A stretch of 64,000 nucleotides of DNA from Prosthecobacter sp. GTDB lineage: Bacteria; Verrucomicrobiota; Verrucomicrobiia; Verrucomicrobiales; Verrucomicrobiaceae. Of this stretch, positions 55,498 through 63,762 are shown in pieces. The stretch spans positions 62,001 to 126,000 of the forward strand of contig JABARQ010000017.1 in NCBI GenBank assembly GCA_019186985.1, given 5' to 3'. Both the position numbers and the translations under genes were made by a program. Every line of letters begins with the position of its first letter. Position 1 is the first letter of the stretch. The notes under the pieces were generated by a model. That model saw nothing but the letters and a program-made list of their open reading frames with translations, did not search any database and had not been told where the DNA came from.

Positions 55498-55599
55498 CAT
55501 GGAGATGTTCGTCAGTTTTTCTTCCTGGGTGTGAATCCTGGCTTGCCGATGCGGCGGGTCTGCCCCGAAATTACCTTCGTGTCCTCGCGTCCAGCTTCC

Positions 55600-56523
55600 A
55601 TGATTGATCTTGTGCTCACCTCGGCGGAGGCGTTGCATTCCGCCGGGCGGCTTCAGGACCTGGTGTCCTCGCTTTCGGAGGTCATCCTGGGCAAGAAGCC
55701 GGTGATCCAGCTGGCGGTCAGCTGCCTTTTATCGCGCGGGCACCTCCTCTTCGAAGATCAGCCCGGTGTCGGGAAAACCCTGCTTTCCCAGGCGCTTGCC
55801 CAGGCCCTCGGGCTTCAGTTCAGGCGTGTTCAGTTTACGAGCGATCTTCTGCCGGCGGACATCCTTGGCGCGTCCATTTACAACCGCGACACCGGTGCCT
55901 TCACTTTTCACCCCGGTCCCGTGTTCACCCAGGTGCTGCTGGCGGACGAGATCAACCGGGCCACACCCAAGACACAGTCAGCCCTGCTGGAGGCGATGGA
56001 GGAGGGCAGGGTGACCTGCGACGGCCACTCACATTCGCTGCCGGTGCCGTTTTTTGTCATTGCGACGCAGAATCCCTCCACCCAGATCGGCACTTTCATG
56101 CTGCCGGAGTCACAGATGGACCGCTTTTTGATGCGTCTGGCCCTCGGTGTTCCGGATCGCCAGGCCGAACGGGTGATGCTTCAGGGGCAGGATCGTCGTG
56201 AAATGCTGAGGGACATGGGTCCTGTGATGCCCTGGAGCGAGCTGGCGCACATGCAGCAGCTGGCACGTCTGGTGCATGTCTCGGAGCCGCTCCTCGACTA
56301 TCTCCAAAACCTGCTTTCCGCCAGTCGTGCCACCGGTCATGGGCTTTCTCCCCGTGCTGGACTTGCCCTGCTGGCGGCGGCCAGGGCCTGGGCCTTGTTT
56401 GAGGGCAGGGTGATGGTGCTGCCCGAGGATGTGCAGGCTGTTGGACCGGCAGTCATGGGGCACCGGCTGTCAGGAGGTGCGGAAGAAGCTGCTGAACTGC
56501 TCGCCGAAGTGGCAGTTCCTTGA
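55600..56523 (+). CDS. MoxR-family AAA+ ATPase (second copy)
   Basis: This is a 307-residue MoxR ATPase with Walker A EDQPGVGKTLL, Walker B VLLADEINRATPKTQSALLE and sensor 1 FVIATQNPSTQIGTFMLPESQMDRF. It is distinct from the MoxR at 27.8 kb, with which it shares the AAA core only in general form. The ATG at 55600 precedes the conserved helix; the in-frame ATG upstream at 55531 reads into intergenic sequence. The gene ends where the next frame begins (TTGA overlap) and is followed by an M50 protease. MoxR with a membrane protease suggests protein quality control, but this is inference. Confidence 0.88.
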   Translation: MIDLVLTSAEALHSAGRLQDLVSSLSEVILGKKPVIQLAVSCLLSRGHLLFEDQPGVGKTLLSQALAQALGLQFRRVQFTSDLLPADILGASIYNRDTGAFTFHPGPVFTQVLLADEINRATPKTQSALLEAMEEGRVTCDGHSHSLPVPFFVIATQNPSTQIGTFMLPESQMDRFLMRLALGVPDRQAERVMLQGQDRREMLRDMGPVMPWSELAHMQQLARLVHVSEPLLDYLQNLLSASRATGHGLSPRAGLALLAAARAWALFEGRVMVLPEDVQAVGPAVMGHRLSGGAEEAAELLAEVAVP

Positions 56524-56567
56524 GTCTGCCATGGCGGCAGGACGTAATCTGGACAGAGTCTTCGATC

Positions 56568-57218
56568 ATGATTCGATTTTCCCTTTTTAGGTTTCCCATC
56601 ACCGTTCACTGGTTTTTCTGGGTGAATGTCGCCCTGCTGGGCGGCGCTGTCGGGGCAAGCACGCCCCGAGCGATGCAAATCCTGCTGGGCTGGGTGCTGG
56701 CGGCCTTTGTCTCCATCCTCATCCATGAACTGGGTCATGCCCTGGTGATGCGCCGTTTTGGAGATCGGCGGGTGGAGATTCTTCTTTATGCATTTGGGGG
56801 TGTCGCCCGCGGTGGGCGCTGGCTCGGTCGGTGGGAGGACCTGATGGTCAGCGCAGCGGGGCCGGTGGTGCAGCTTGCAGCAGGTGTCGCAGTCGGGTGG
56901 CTGGTGGATCCGGGTGCCTTCGGGCCGCTGTTTTTAAGGTCGTTCTTCGTCTCGTTTTATGACGTCAGCATTTTCTGGGCCCTGCTGAACCTGCTGCCGG
57001 TCCTGCCGCTGGACGGCGGGCACATCTGCCGGGCCTTTCTTGGCGCCGGTCGCGCCGGGCTGGCCCTGAAGGTCAGCCTGACCTGCGCGGCTTTGCTGGC
57101 GCTTTATTTCCTGCAGGCCGGCGGACTGTTTCCCGCCGTCTTCTTCGGCCTGATGGCCTGGAACAACTGGAAGGAGCTCAAAGGGGAGCCGCAGGTGCCA
57201 TGGATGCTGGGGCGCTGA
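56568..57218 (+). CDS. M50 (site-2 protease) family membrane metallopeptidase
   Basis: This is a 216-residue intramembrane protease. The zinc motif HELGH is at residues 53-57 (SILIHELGHALVMR), and the third ligand motif is LPLDGGHICRAF near the C-terminal end. Several membrane helices surround both. No PDZ or CBS domain is seen, so it is a minimal S2P form. I chose the ATG at 56568; a TTG at 56520 overlaps the moxR stop but would add an atypical segment. It may cleave anti-sigma or other membrane proteins; the target is unknown. Confidence 0.86.
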   Translation: MIRFSLFRFPITVHWFFWVNVALLGGAVGASTPRAMQILLGWVLAAFVSILIHELGHALVMRRFGDRRVEILLYAFGGVARGGRWLGRWEDLMVSAAGPVVQLAAGVAVGWLVDPGAFGPLFLRSFFVSFYDVSIFWALLNLLPVLPLDGGHICRAFLGAGRAGLALKVSLTCAALLALYFLQAGGLFPAVFFGLMAWNNWKELKGEPQVPWMLGR

Positions 57219-57220
57219 TG

Positions 57221-57252
57221 AAAAAAAGGCCCGCAGTCCTGTTCTGCGGGCC
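57221..57252 (-). terminator. Rho-independent terminator of the DUF1501 gene
   Basis: The inverted repeat GGCCCGCAG / CTGCGGGCC (57228-57236 and 57244-57252) is followed on the minus strand by TTTTTTT, 25 bp past the DUF1501 stop. It separates the convergent M50 and DUF1501 genes. Confidence 0.85.
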
Positions 57253-57277
57253 TTGAAGGTGCGGTGAAGTGACGGCT

Positions 57278-58567
57278 TCAGCCGAAAAGCGCGGTGACCG
57301 GCTTGCCCTTGTCCGCCACGGTGAAGGGGCGCTTGGAAGGAGAAAAGAGCACCTGGTCGAGCGGCAGCCCGAGCGCGTAACCAATGGTGGCATTGAAGTC
57401 TGGGATGGTGACGCTGTCGCCGACGGCGCGGCCGCCCTTTTCATCCGTGGCACCATAGACCTGGCCGCCGCGGACGCCTCCGCCCGCCAGCACGCAGCTG
57501 AAGCCGGGTGCGTGATGATCGCGCCCGTCGTTGGCGTTGATCTCGGGCGTGCGGCCGAATTCGGTGGCCAGGACGACCAACGTCTCCTTGAGCATGCCGC
57601 GTGATTCGAGGTCCTGGAGCAGGGTGCTCAGGGCGGCGTCCAGCTCGTCACAGAGCTCCGGCACACGGGTGAAGTTGGCGTTGTGGGTGTCCCAGTTGCC
57701 GAAGGTGACCTCGACGAAGCGAACGCCGTGCTCCACCAGACGCCGGGCAAGCAGGCAGCCCTGGCCGAACCGGTCACGGCCGTATCTGTCCCGCAGCCTG
57801 GCGTCTTCCGCACCGATGTCGAAGGCCTTCAGCTCCTCGCTCTTCATCATGCGGATGGCGTCGTCATACATGTCGCTGTAAGCGCGTACGTTCTTGACGT
57901 TGTAGGCCTGGGCGAACTGGGTGTCGAGCTTCTTCGCGACCTGCAGTCGGTCGAGCATGCGTTCTTCGGTGAACCAGGAGCTGGGGCGTACGTTGGCGAT
58001 GCCGTTTTCGGGGTCGTTGAGCATCAGCGGGGCGTATTTGGCCTCAAAGAAGCCTGCGCCCGGGTGGCGGCTGTCGTTGCCGATCATGACGCTGCCAGGC
58101 AGGGTGGGGTTGCCGCGGCCCTGGAACTTCTCCAGCCAGGCTCCCATGGAGGGATGCTTGATGCTGCTGCGCAGCGTGTAGCTGGTGTGCTGGTAATACT
58201 GGCCCTGCTCATGGGCGCCCTGGGTGGAAATCATGCTGCGGACAATGGCGATCTTGTCCGCCTGGCGGGACATGAGCGGCAGGTTTTCGCTGAGCCGGAT
58301 GCCGTCGACGTTGGTGTTGATCGTCTTGGTCAGGCCCATGACATCCTTGTTGTCAGGCTTGGGATCCCAGGTGTCCAGGTGGCTCATGCCGCCGGTCATG
58401 TAGAGGTAGATGACGTTCCTGGCCGTGGGCACCTGCTTGAGCGGGCTGGTGTTTTCGCCTGCGACGCCAAAGGCCTTTCCGCCCAGCTGGCTCAGGGCGG
58501 AGACGCCAAGGAAGGACTGTGCGGCCTTGGTGACAAAGACACGGCGGGAGAAGTCGGGGGAATTCAT
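57278..58567 (-). CDS. DUF1501 Tat-exported protein
   Basis: This is a 429-residue protein with a Tat-like signal (SRRVFVTKAAQSFLG). DUF1501 motifs are present: NVIYLYMTGGMSHLDTWDPKP, HEQGQYYQHTSYTLR, RFVEVTFGNWDTHN and VLATEFGRTPEINANDGRDHH. The fold is alkaline-phosphatase-like. In Planctomycetes and Verrucomicrobiota it is usually encoded directly after a DUF1549/DUF1553 gene whose product bears a cytochrome-c-like domain; here that partner is missing and the next gene (ispG) is divergent. Function is unknown. Confidence 0.88.
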   Translation of the reverse strand: MNSPDFSRRVFVTKAAQSFLGVSALSQLGGKAFGVAGENTSPLKQVPTARNVIYLYMTGGMSHLDTWDPKPDNKDVMGLTKTINTNVDGIRLSENLPLMSRQADKIAIVRSMISTQGAHEQGQYYQHTSYTLRSSIKHPSMGAWLEKFQGRGNPTLPGSVMIGNDSRHPGAGFFEAKYAPLMLNDPENGIANVRPSSWFTEERMLDRLQVAKKLDTQFAQAYNVKNVRAYSDMYDDAIRMMKSEELKAFDIGAEDARLRDRYGRDRFGQGCLLARRLVEHGVRFVEVTFGNWDTHNANFTRVPELCDELDAALSTLLQDLESRGMLKETLVVLATEFGRTPEINANDGRDHHAPGFSCVLAGGGVRGGQVYGATDEKGGRAVGDSVTIPDFNATIGYALGLPLDQVLFSPSKRPFTVADKGKPVTALFG

Positions 58568-58743
58568 CGGGGGGATCGGATTTCGTGCCCCTAAACGCGG
58601 GAGGAAGGGGCTGTTTGCAGGTTTTTTGACAAAGTTGGTTTTTCCTTTCCCGCATCCCGGGCTTCAGGGGCCTGACACCCCGAGAACGCGAACGCCTTCC
58701 TGATTGCACAGCCGGGGTGTACGAGTTTGATAAGAGCCCGCCG

Positions 58744-60555
58744 ATGACATCCACCCAAGCCCTTCGCTACTGCCCGGACCTTTATCACTACCAGCGCCGA
58801 GAAACCCGCGTCTGCCAGGTCGGTCATGTCGGCATCGGCGGGAGCAACCCGGTCCGGGTGCAGTCCATGCTGACCAGTGACACAAGGGATGCCGCCGCCT
58901 GCGTGAAGGAGGCCCTGGCCCTGGCCTCTGCGGGCTGTGAGATCGTCCGTGTGACCGCTCAGACGAGGGTGATCGCCGAAAACCTGCAGCATATCCGTGA
59001 CGGCATCCGTGCGGCGGGCTGCGACGTGCCGCTGGTGGCGGACATTCACTTCAAGCCCGATGCGGCGATGGAGGCCGTCAAATGGGTGGAGAAGGTCCGG
59101 GTCAATCCGGGCAACTATGCCGACAAGAAGAAGTTTGCAGTCAAGGAATACACGGATGCCGAATACGCCGAGGAGGTGGCCTACATGGAGTCGCAGTTCG
59201 TCCCTCTGGTGGAGGAGTGCATTCGCCTGAAGCGTGCGATGAGGATCGGCACCAACCATGGCTCGCTCAGCGACCGCATCATGAACCGCTGGGGCGACAC
59301 GCCGCTGGGCATGGTGGAGAGCGCCCTGGAGTTTGCCCGCATCGCCAGGGCGAACGGTTTCCACAACTTCATCTTCTCCATGAAGGCCAGCAATCCCAAG
59401 GTCATGATCGAGGCCTACCGGCTGCTGGTGGCGAAGCTGAACGAGCTTGGCGGCGACTGGAACTATCCGCTGCACCTTGGGGTGACCGAGGCGGGGGATG
59501 GTGAGGACGGCCGCATCAAGAGCGCCGTCGGCATCGGATCGCTGCTGGCGGACGGCATTGGTGACACGGTGAGGGTCTCCCTGACCGAGGATGCCATCCA
59601 TGAGATCCCGGTCGCACGCGCCTTGATTGCATCGGTGAACGAGCAGGCGAGGGAGGCTGGCTCCGGACGGACCGGCGGCGCCCCGCCTGTCTGCTACGAT
59701 CCTTTTAGTTATGCCCGCAGGGCCTCCGAGAGGCTGGTGGTTGGCGGCGTCGAGCTTGGAGGAGGCGCCATGGTCCCCGTGGTCACTTCCCGGGCCAAGT
59801 GGGATGCCGTCGCCCATAAGCTGGACAAGCTGGGGGATTACAAGCCGGAGATCGTCCTGGAGGAGAGCGGTGTCGTGGCCGTCGATCCCCGTGATGATGA
59901 CGCCGTTGCAGGCATCAATGCATCAGCTGCCGCAAGGCTGGTCACGGTGGCCGATGGAACGCGGCTGCATCCCATCCATGCCTTCCGCCTGCTGGCGGCG
60001 AAATTGCAGGCGCGGCATCCGATCCTGCTGAAGGACACCTTTGCTCCTGCCACAGGGATTGTTGAGAGCAGCGGCGAGACCGACTTCGTACGCAGCCTGC
60101 TGCGGGCCGCCACCAACCTGGGTGCTCTTCTTTGTGACGGCATCGGCGATGCCGTCATTGTCCAGGGAGAGGCGGCGCCCGGGCAGAGCCTGCGCATCAG
60201 CTACAACGTCCTGCAGGCGGCCGGGGTGCGCATTTTCAAGACGGACTATGTGGCCTGCCCGAGCTGTGGGCGGACACTTTTCAACCTTCAGCAGACGACC
60301 CAGAAAATCCGCGCCTCCACAGGCCACCTGAAGGGGGTTCGCATCGCGGTCATGGGATGCATCGTCAACGGTCCTGGGGAGATGGCGGATGCTGATTTTG
60401 GCTACGTCGGCGGTGCGCCTGGCAAGATCAACCTTTACGTCGGCAAGACGGCGGTGAAGTTCAACATTCCCGAGGAGGAGGCCGTGGAAAGGCTGGTGGA
60501 CCTCATCAAGGAGCACGGCCGCTGGTTTGACGCACCGGAGCCTGCGGCAGTGTGA
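58744..60555 (+). CDS. ispG: 4-hydroxy-3-methylbut-2-enyl-diphosphate synthase, long form
   Basis: This is a 603-residue [4Fe-4S] enzyme of the MEP pathway. The TIM-barrel part begins HVGIGGSNPVRVQSMLTSDTRD and contains VADIHFKPDAAMEAV. The iron-sulfur part has CPSCGRTLFNLQ and MGCIVNGPGEMADADFG, giving the three Cys and Glu ligands. An insert domain of about 250 residues lies between them, as in the plant-type and chlamydial three-domain IspG; short bacterial IspG has about 370 residues. The ATG at 58744 is preferred to the GTG at 58717. It stands alone, divergent from the DUF1501 gene. Confidence 0.95.
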   Translation: MTSTQALRYCPDLYHYQRRETRVCQVGHVGIGGSNPVRVQSMLTSDTRDAAACVKEALALASAGCEIVRVTAQTRVIAENLQHIRDGIRAAGCDVPLVADIHFKPDAAMEAVKWVEKVRVNPGNYADKKKFAVKEYTDAEYAEEVAYMESQFVPLVEECIRLKRAMRIGTNHGSLSDRIMNRWGDTPLGMVESALEFARIARANGFHNFIFSMKASNPKVMIEAYRLLVAKLNELGGDWNYPLHLGVTEAGDGEDGRIKSAVGIGSLLADGIGDTVRVSLTEDAIHEIPVARALIASVNEQAREAGSGRTGGAPPVCYDPFSYARRASERLVVGGVELGGGAMVPVVTSRAKWDAVAHKLDKLGDYKPEIVLEESGVVAVDPRDDDAVAGINASAAARLVTVADGTRLHPIHAFRLLAAKLQARHPILLKDTFAPATGIVESSGETDFVRSLLRAATNLGALLCDGIGDAVIVQGEAAPGQSLRISYNVLQAAGVRIFKTDYVACPSCGRTLFNLQQTTQKIRASTGHLKGVRIAVMGCIVNGPGEMADADFGYVGGAPGKINLYVGKTAVKFNIPEEEAVERLVDLIKEHGRWFDAPEPAAV

Positions 60556-60579
60556 TTCGGCGGCTGCCTGGGGTTGCGC

Positions 60580-61587
60580 TCAGCTACGTCGGCGGAGTTT
60601 GGGCCTGAGTGATTCAATCCAGCGCAGCAGGTCGTGGCTGACCTCGGAACGCTGCACGTCATGCAGCAGCAGGTGATGACTGCGGCTGTACCAGAGCAGC
60701 TTTTTGCGTGGTGAACGAACCTGGGCGAAGAGGGACTGGATCTGATCAGGACTGCTGAGGATGTCGTTGGGGGAGGCGAGAAACAGCACCGGCATGCGCA
60801 GCCTTCTGGCGGCCTGGGGATTGTCATCCAGAAGCCTTCCGACCTCGGCTAGCAGTCGCACGGTGAAACTGCCGACATAGTGCGGGGTCTGCTGCATCTG
60901 GCCGCCGTGCGTGGTCGTGCTCGTCACCTGGAACTTCGTTTCGTCGATTCCGGCGAGGTCACCGAGGGTGAAGCGTGTTTTGGGGGCAAGCGAGGCGGTG
61001 GTCTGCAGAAGCCAGCGGCGGAAGTGGGACACGGCCATCCGCAGTCCAGCGACGGGGGAGGCCAGGATGATGCCATCGGGATCCCGACGGTCAGGCAGCC
61101 GGTTCGCCGCCGTGTGCAGGCAGATCAGGCTGCCCAGGCTTTCGCCATACCAGAAGACCGGAGTTCCTGGGTGTCGTCGCCGTATCAGCCCGTGGAACGT
61201 CTCCAGGTCGTCCAGCCACTGGTCGGCCGAGCGGATGTCACCGCGCTCGTCAGTCACCGGGTCGTTGCCCTGGCCGCGAAGATCGTAGGCATAGACGGCA
61301 TACCCACGGGCAGGCAGGCCGGCCCCCAGGAACCAGAAGTCGGATGAAGCGCCGCTGAGGCCATGAACGGCGATCACAGCCCCTCGCAGCCTGACATCGG
61401 CGGGCGGCAGCCACCTCTGGCAGGGCATCGCCTTGCCGTCGAAACTCGTCCAACTCTGTTCGCCAAGGCTGGGGCGGGCATTCTGCGGGGTGAGGCTGCT
61501 GCATGCGGCCAACCCCACGATGAGAAGCGGGCAAAGCAGCCGGATGAGGCAGGCAACGGTCATGGCGCAGCGAGCAGGCGGGATCAT
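60580..61587 (-). CDS. Serine alpha/beta hydrolase lipoprotein (lysophospholipase/S33-like)
   Basis: This is a 335-residue protein. The N-terminal hydrophobic region ends with a lipobox-like LAAC, so membrane attachment is likely. The alpha/beta hydrolase core shows VHGLSGASSDFWFLG, a nucleophile elbow WYGESLGS, and later the acidic residue (LASPNDILSS) and His (SRSHHLLLHD). The pattern fits monoglyceride lipase/lysophospholipase families. It overlaps the M14 peptidase gene by 4 bp (ATGA at 61584-61587), so both are translationally coupled. The substrate is unknown. Confidence 0.85.
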   Translation of the reverse strand: MIPPARCAMTVACLIRLLCPLLIVGLAACSSLTPQNARPSLGEQSWTSFDGKAMPCQRWLPPADVRLRGAVIAVHGLSGASSDFWFLGAGLPARGYAVYAYDLRGQGNDPVTDERGDIRSADQWLDDLETFHGLIRRRHPGTPVFWYGESLGSLICLHTAANRLPDRRDPDGIILASPVAGLRMAVSHFRRWLLQTTASLAPKTRFTLGDLAGIDETKFQVTSTTTHGGQMQQTPHYVGSFTVRLLAEVGRLLDDNPQAARRLRMPVLFLASPNDILSSPDQIQSLFAQVRSPRKKLLWYSRSHHLLLHDVQRSEVSHDLLRWIESLRPKLRRRS

Positions 61588-62363
61588 GAGAGAGCCTCGG
61601 CGATGAACCTAGCATGAGCCTGCACTCGTTCCTGAAAGCCGGCTTCTGATGGAGTTTCAAAGGTCAGGGTCGTGGCACACCCCAGCTGCCAGAGGGCCAC
61701 AGCCTCCGGAATGCCGGTCAGGTTTTGCGGGATGGTTTTGCGGTGGATGATGCCATGACGAGCACGTCTTCCATCGATCTGCTTTCTAGGGTCCGTGGGA
61801 AGGTGGCTGGCCGATGCAGCCAGGCAGCGGGAAGCCAGGCGGGCATCCTGCCCACCAAGCTCGTAGACATAACACCCCTGGGAGTCGTAGTCCTCATGCA
61901 GGCACAGGCCCAGGGAAGGAGGACTCTGCCGGATGAGCCGACGCCATGGACCGGTGAGCGGATCCCGGGCAAGGTGGAACCTGCGGTTGATGTCCAGCCC
62001 CCGGTAATCTGTACGGGTGTTTTGCCTGAATCCATGAGGGTTCATGCAGGGGAAAATCAGAAACCTTCCCTGACTCAGCCTCTTTTGATTCTCCTCGGCC
62101 CAGGCCAGCAGCCCCCACGCGGCGGCCACTTCATCTCCATGTATACCAGAAGACAGGTAGACGGGGGAAGCTGTGCCTGGGCTCTCCAGAAAAAGGATTT
62201 TTTCACCCCCAAGCCGGGTCAGCACCTTCGAACGAAGTCCCGCCGCCCGCGCGAGCCTCTCCCAGCTACTCAAGAGAAACCCTGGATCATGAGTTTGGTG
62301 GAGTTGCAGGTTGGTCACATGGAATGGATGGCGGTCTTGCGACCTGGGTGCAAGTCCTGGCAT
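61584..62363 (-). CDS. M14-type metallopeptidase/deacylase (AstE/AspA-like)
   Basis: This is a 259-residue protein of the M14 superfamily. Zinc ligands are in SGIHGDEVAAAWG (HxxE) and LCLHEDYDSQ (His). FPCMNPHGFRQNTRTDYRGLDINR and TFETPSEAG with the catalytic Glu are intact. It is closer to the succinylglutamate desuccinylase/aspartoacylase branch or amidohydrolase-like M14D than to carboxypeptidase A. It lies upstream of the coupled hydrolase gene. It may act on peptides or N-acyl amino acids; the start at 62363 is not certain. Confidence 0.8.
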   Translation of the reverse strand: MPGLAPRSQDRHPFHVTNLQLHQTHDPGFLLSSWERLARAAGLRSKVLTRLGGEKILFLESPGTASPVYLSSGIHGDEVAAAWGLLAWAEENQKRLSQGRFLIFPCMNPHGFRQNTRTDYRGLDINRRFHLARDPLTGPWRRLIRQSPPSLGLCLHEDYDSQGCYVYELGGQDARLASRCLAASASHLPTDPRKQIDGRRARHGIIHRKTIPQNLTGIPEAVALWQLGCATTLTFETPSEAGFQERVQAHARFIAEALS

Positions 62364-63449
62364 TGTGGGCTGTCATGAAGATCTCTGAATTGGAGAAACA
62401 GCTGGATAAACATTCAAATTCTGAATTTCCACAACCTCATGAGGAAGAACTGCTGTTGTACAAATGGGCGCTCATTGGCAGAAACAGTCTGTCAAAAGCC
62501 TGTTTCCACACTTTCGCGGACCTTCCTGAATTTGTTTAAATTGTTTATTAACAATATTTTACATAGAAGTGAGCGCTCCTCTGCTTGAACACTGAGGAGT
62601 GAGTGATCGGAGCCAGAGTCTGCCGATATCGCTTTGAAAGCCCAAGACTCATTGTGGCAGCGTCATTCAATTCTGCGTGGAAAGTCATGTCTAGATTGTG
62701 ATTAACACTTTGTTAGTTATAATTGAGAAGATAGCTTAAAAAATTTCAAGCAATATTTTCAAATAGCCAAGTTTTTGTAAGCTAAAAGTGTATAATAATT
62801 GAAATTGATCAAATTATTAAATGATTTCGTTTTTATTTCTAAGTATTATTATTGGGTTCTGTTCCATGCAGACGCTTGGGTTCATTTGAGAATTGTTCGA
62901 TGCCTTATCTCTTTGTTTTTTCATGAGCAGCACCACGGTCCTCGAAAGTAGGTAATGGGCGCTGCATGCTTCTGAATAGGATGACAGGTGATGATGCGCT
63001 TCGAGACATGCACATCCTCCCGTTAACTGGCATGACCAGCCTGCGAAGTGGTCATGAAAGCCAGGCATGAAAATCAGTGCTGATTGTTTCTTCTGTGGCG
63101 AGTTTTTGGCATCATGACGGGCGTGAATCGCGCCATGTTGGCAAACATTGAGATCATAATGGCATTGGTCCTCGACACTAATTCACGGGTTTAGGATGCC
63201 ACGGGCATGTTCAATCGTGGCACAGATTGTGCGTCATTTGGGGCCTGTTGCATCTGAAAAGCAGGGCACTCCTCAACAATCATGAATCTGACGAAACTTT
63301 TGAATTCCCTGGATTATGCGAGTTTGACAAGGCCTGGACGACGATGCTGTACATGCTACGCTTTGATTGGATAAGCGTGATGCCCTTCTTTAGCACGGTT
63401 GAGGCGTGACGACGGTGTTCAGCTATTCTCCCACATTCATCTCCCTGTT
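62364..63449. other. AT-rich, nearly gene-free kilobase
   Basis: About 1.1 kb with markedly lower GC than the rest of the window, especially 62540-62900 (long A/T tracts). No protein family signature is visible on either strand. A minus-strand frame (62817-63068) and a plus-strand frame (63227-63409) are open but look unlike proteins. The stretch could be a regulatory or untranslated region of the downstream genes, a site of lost genes, or inserted DNA. I could not find flanking repeats. Confidence 0.5.
62375..62539 (+). CDS. Doubtful small open frame, 54 codons
   Basis: An ATG at 62375 opens a 54-codon frame reading MKISELEKQLDKHSNSEF and ending LPEFV. The first 20 residues look helical and charged, a composition that can be real. 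There is no clear Shine-Dalgarno, no family match that I recognise, and the gene would sit divergent from the M14 gene in AT-rich DNA. I list it only as a candidate. Confidence 0.25.
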   Translation: MKISELEKQLDKHSNSEFPQPHEEELLLYKWALIGRNSLSKACFHTFADLPEFV

Positions 63450-63728
63450 ATGCGCCATCTTCTCGAAAACATCATTGCAGTTCACCCGCAGAACACCTCT
63501 TCATTGATCCTCTTCTCCGGGATTGCCCTGTGGCTGGTCGTGTGGCTTGTTCTCATGATTGACATTCTCCAGGCCTCGCGGACGGGTTTGTGGAAGTTTT
63601 TCTGGCTGGTCGTCGCATCTGTCCCCCTCTTCGGAGGCGTCCTGTTTGCGCTTTATATGCTCTTTTCGGCAGATTGGTCAGGTGCATTCTTTTGGAGAAA
63701 AGTTACATCTGCCCGCAGGAAGAAGTAG
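63450..63728 (+). CDS. Small two-helix membrane protein (PLDc_N-like)
   Basis: This is a 92-residue protein with two hydrophobic helices: about 16-34 (LILFSGIALWLVVWLVLMIDI) and about 45-65 (FFWLVVASVPLFGGVLFALYML), shown as seen. The pattern of two helices with W and a VPLFGGVLF segment resembles the PLDc_N domain found at the N-terminus of cardiolipin synthases and in small stand-alone membrane proteins. It ends with a basic tail (RKVTSARRKK). I chose the ATG at 63450. It lies 34 bp upstream of the partial exported protein, possibly in one operon. Confidence 0.6.
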   Translation: MRHLLENIIAVHPQNTSSLILFSGIALWLVVWLVLMIDILQASRTGLWKFFWLVVASVPLFGGVLFALYMLFSADWSGAFFWRKVTSARRKK

Positions 63729-63762
63729 ACTTCTTTTTTAATCCTTTTATCATTCCCCTCCC

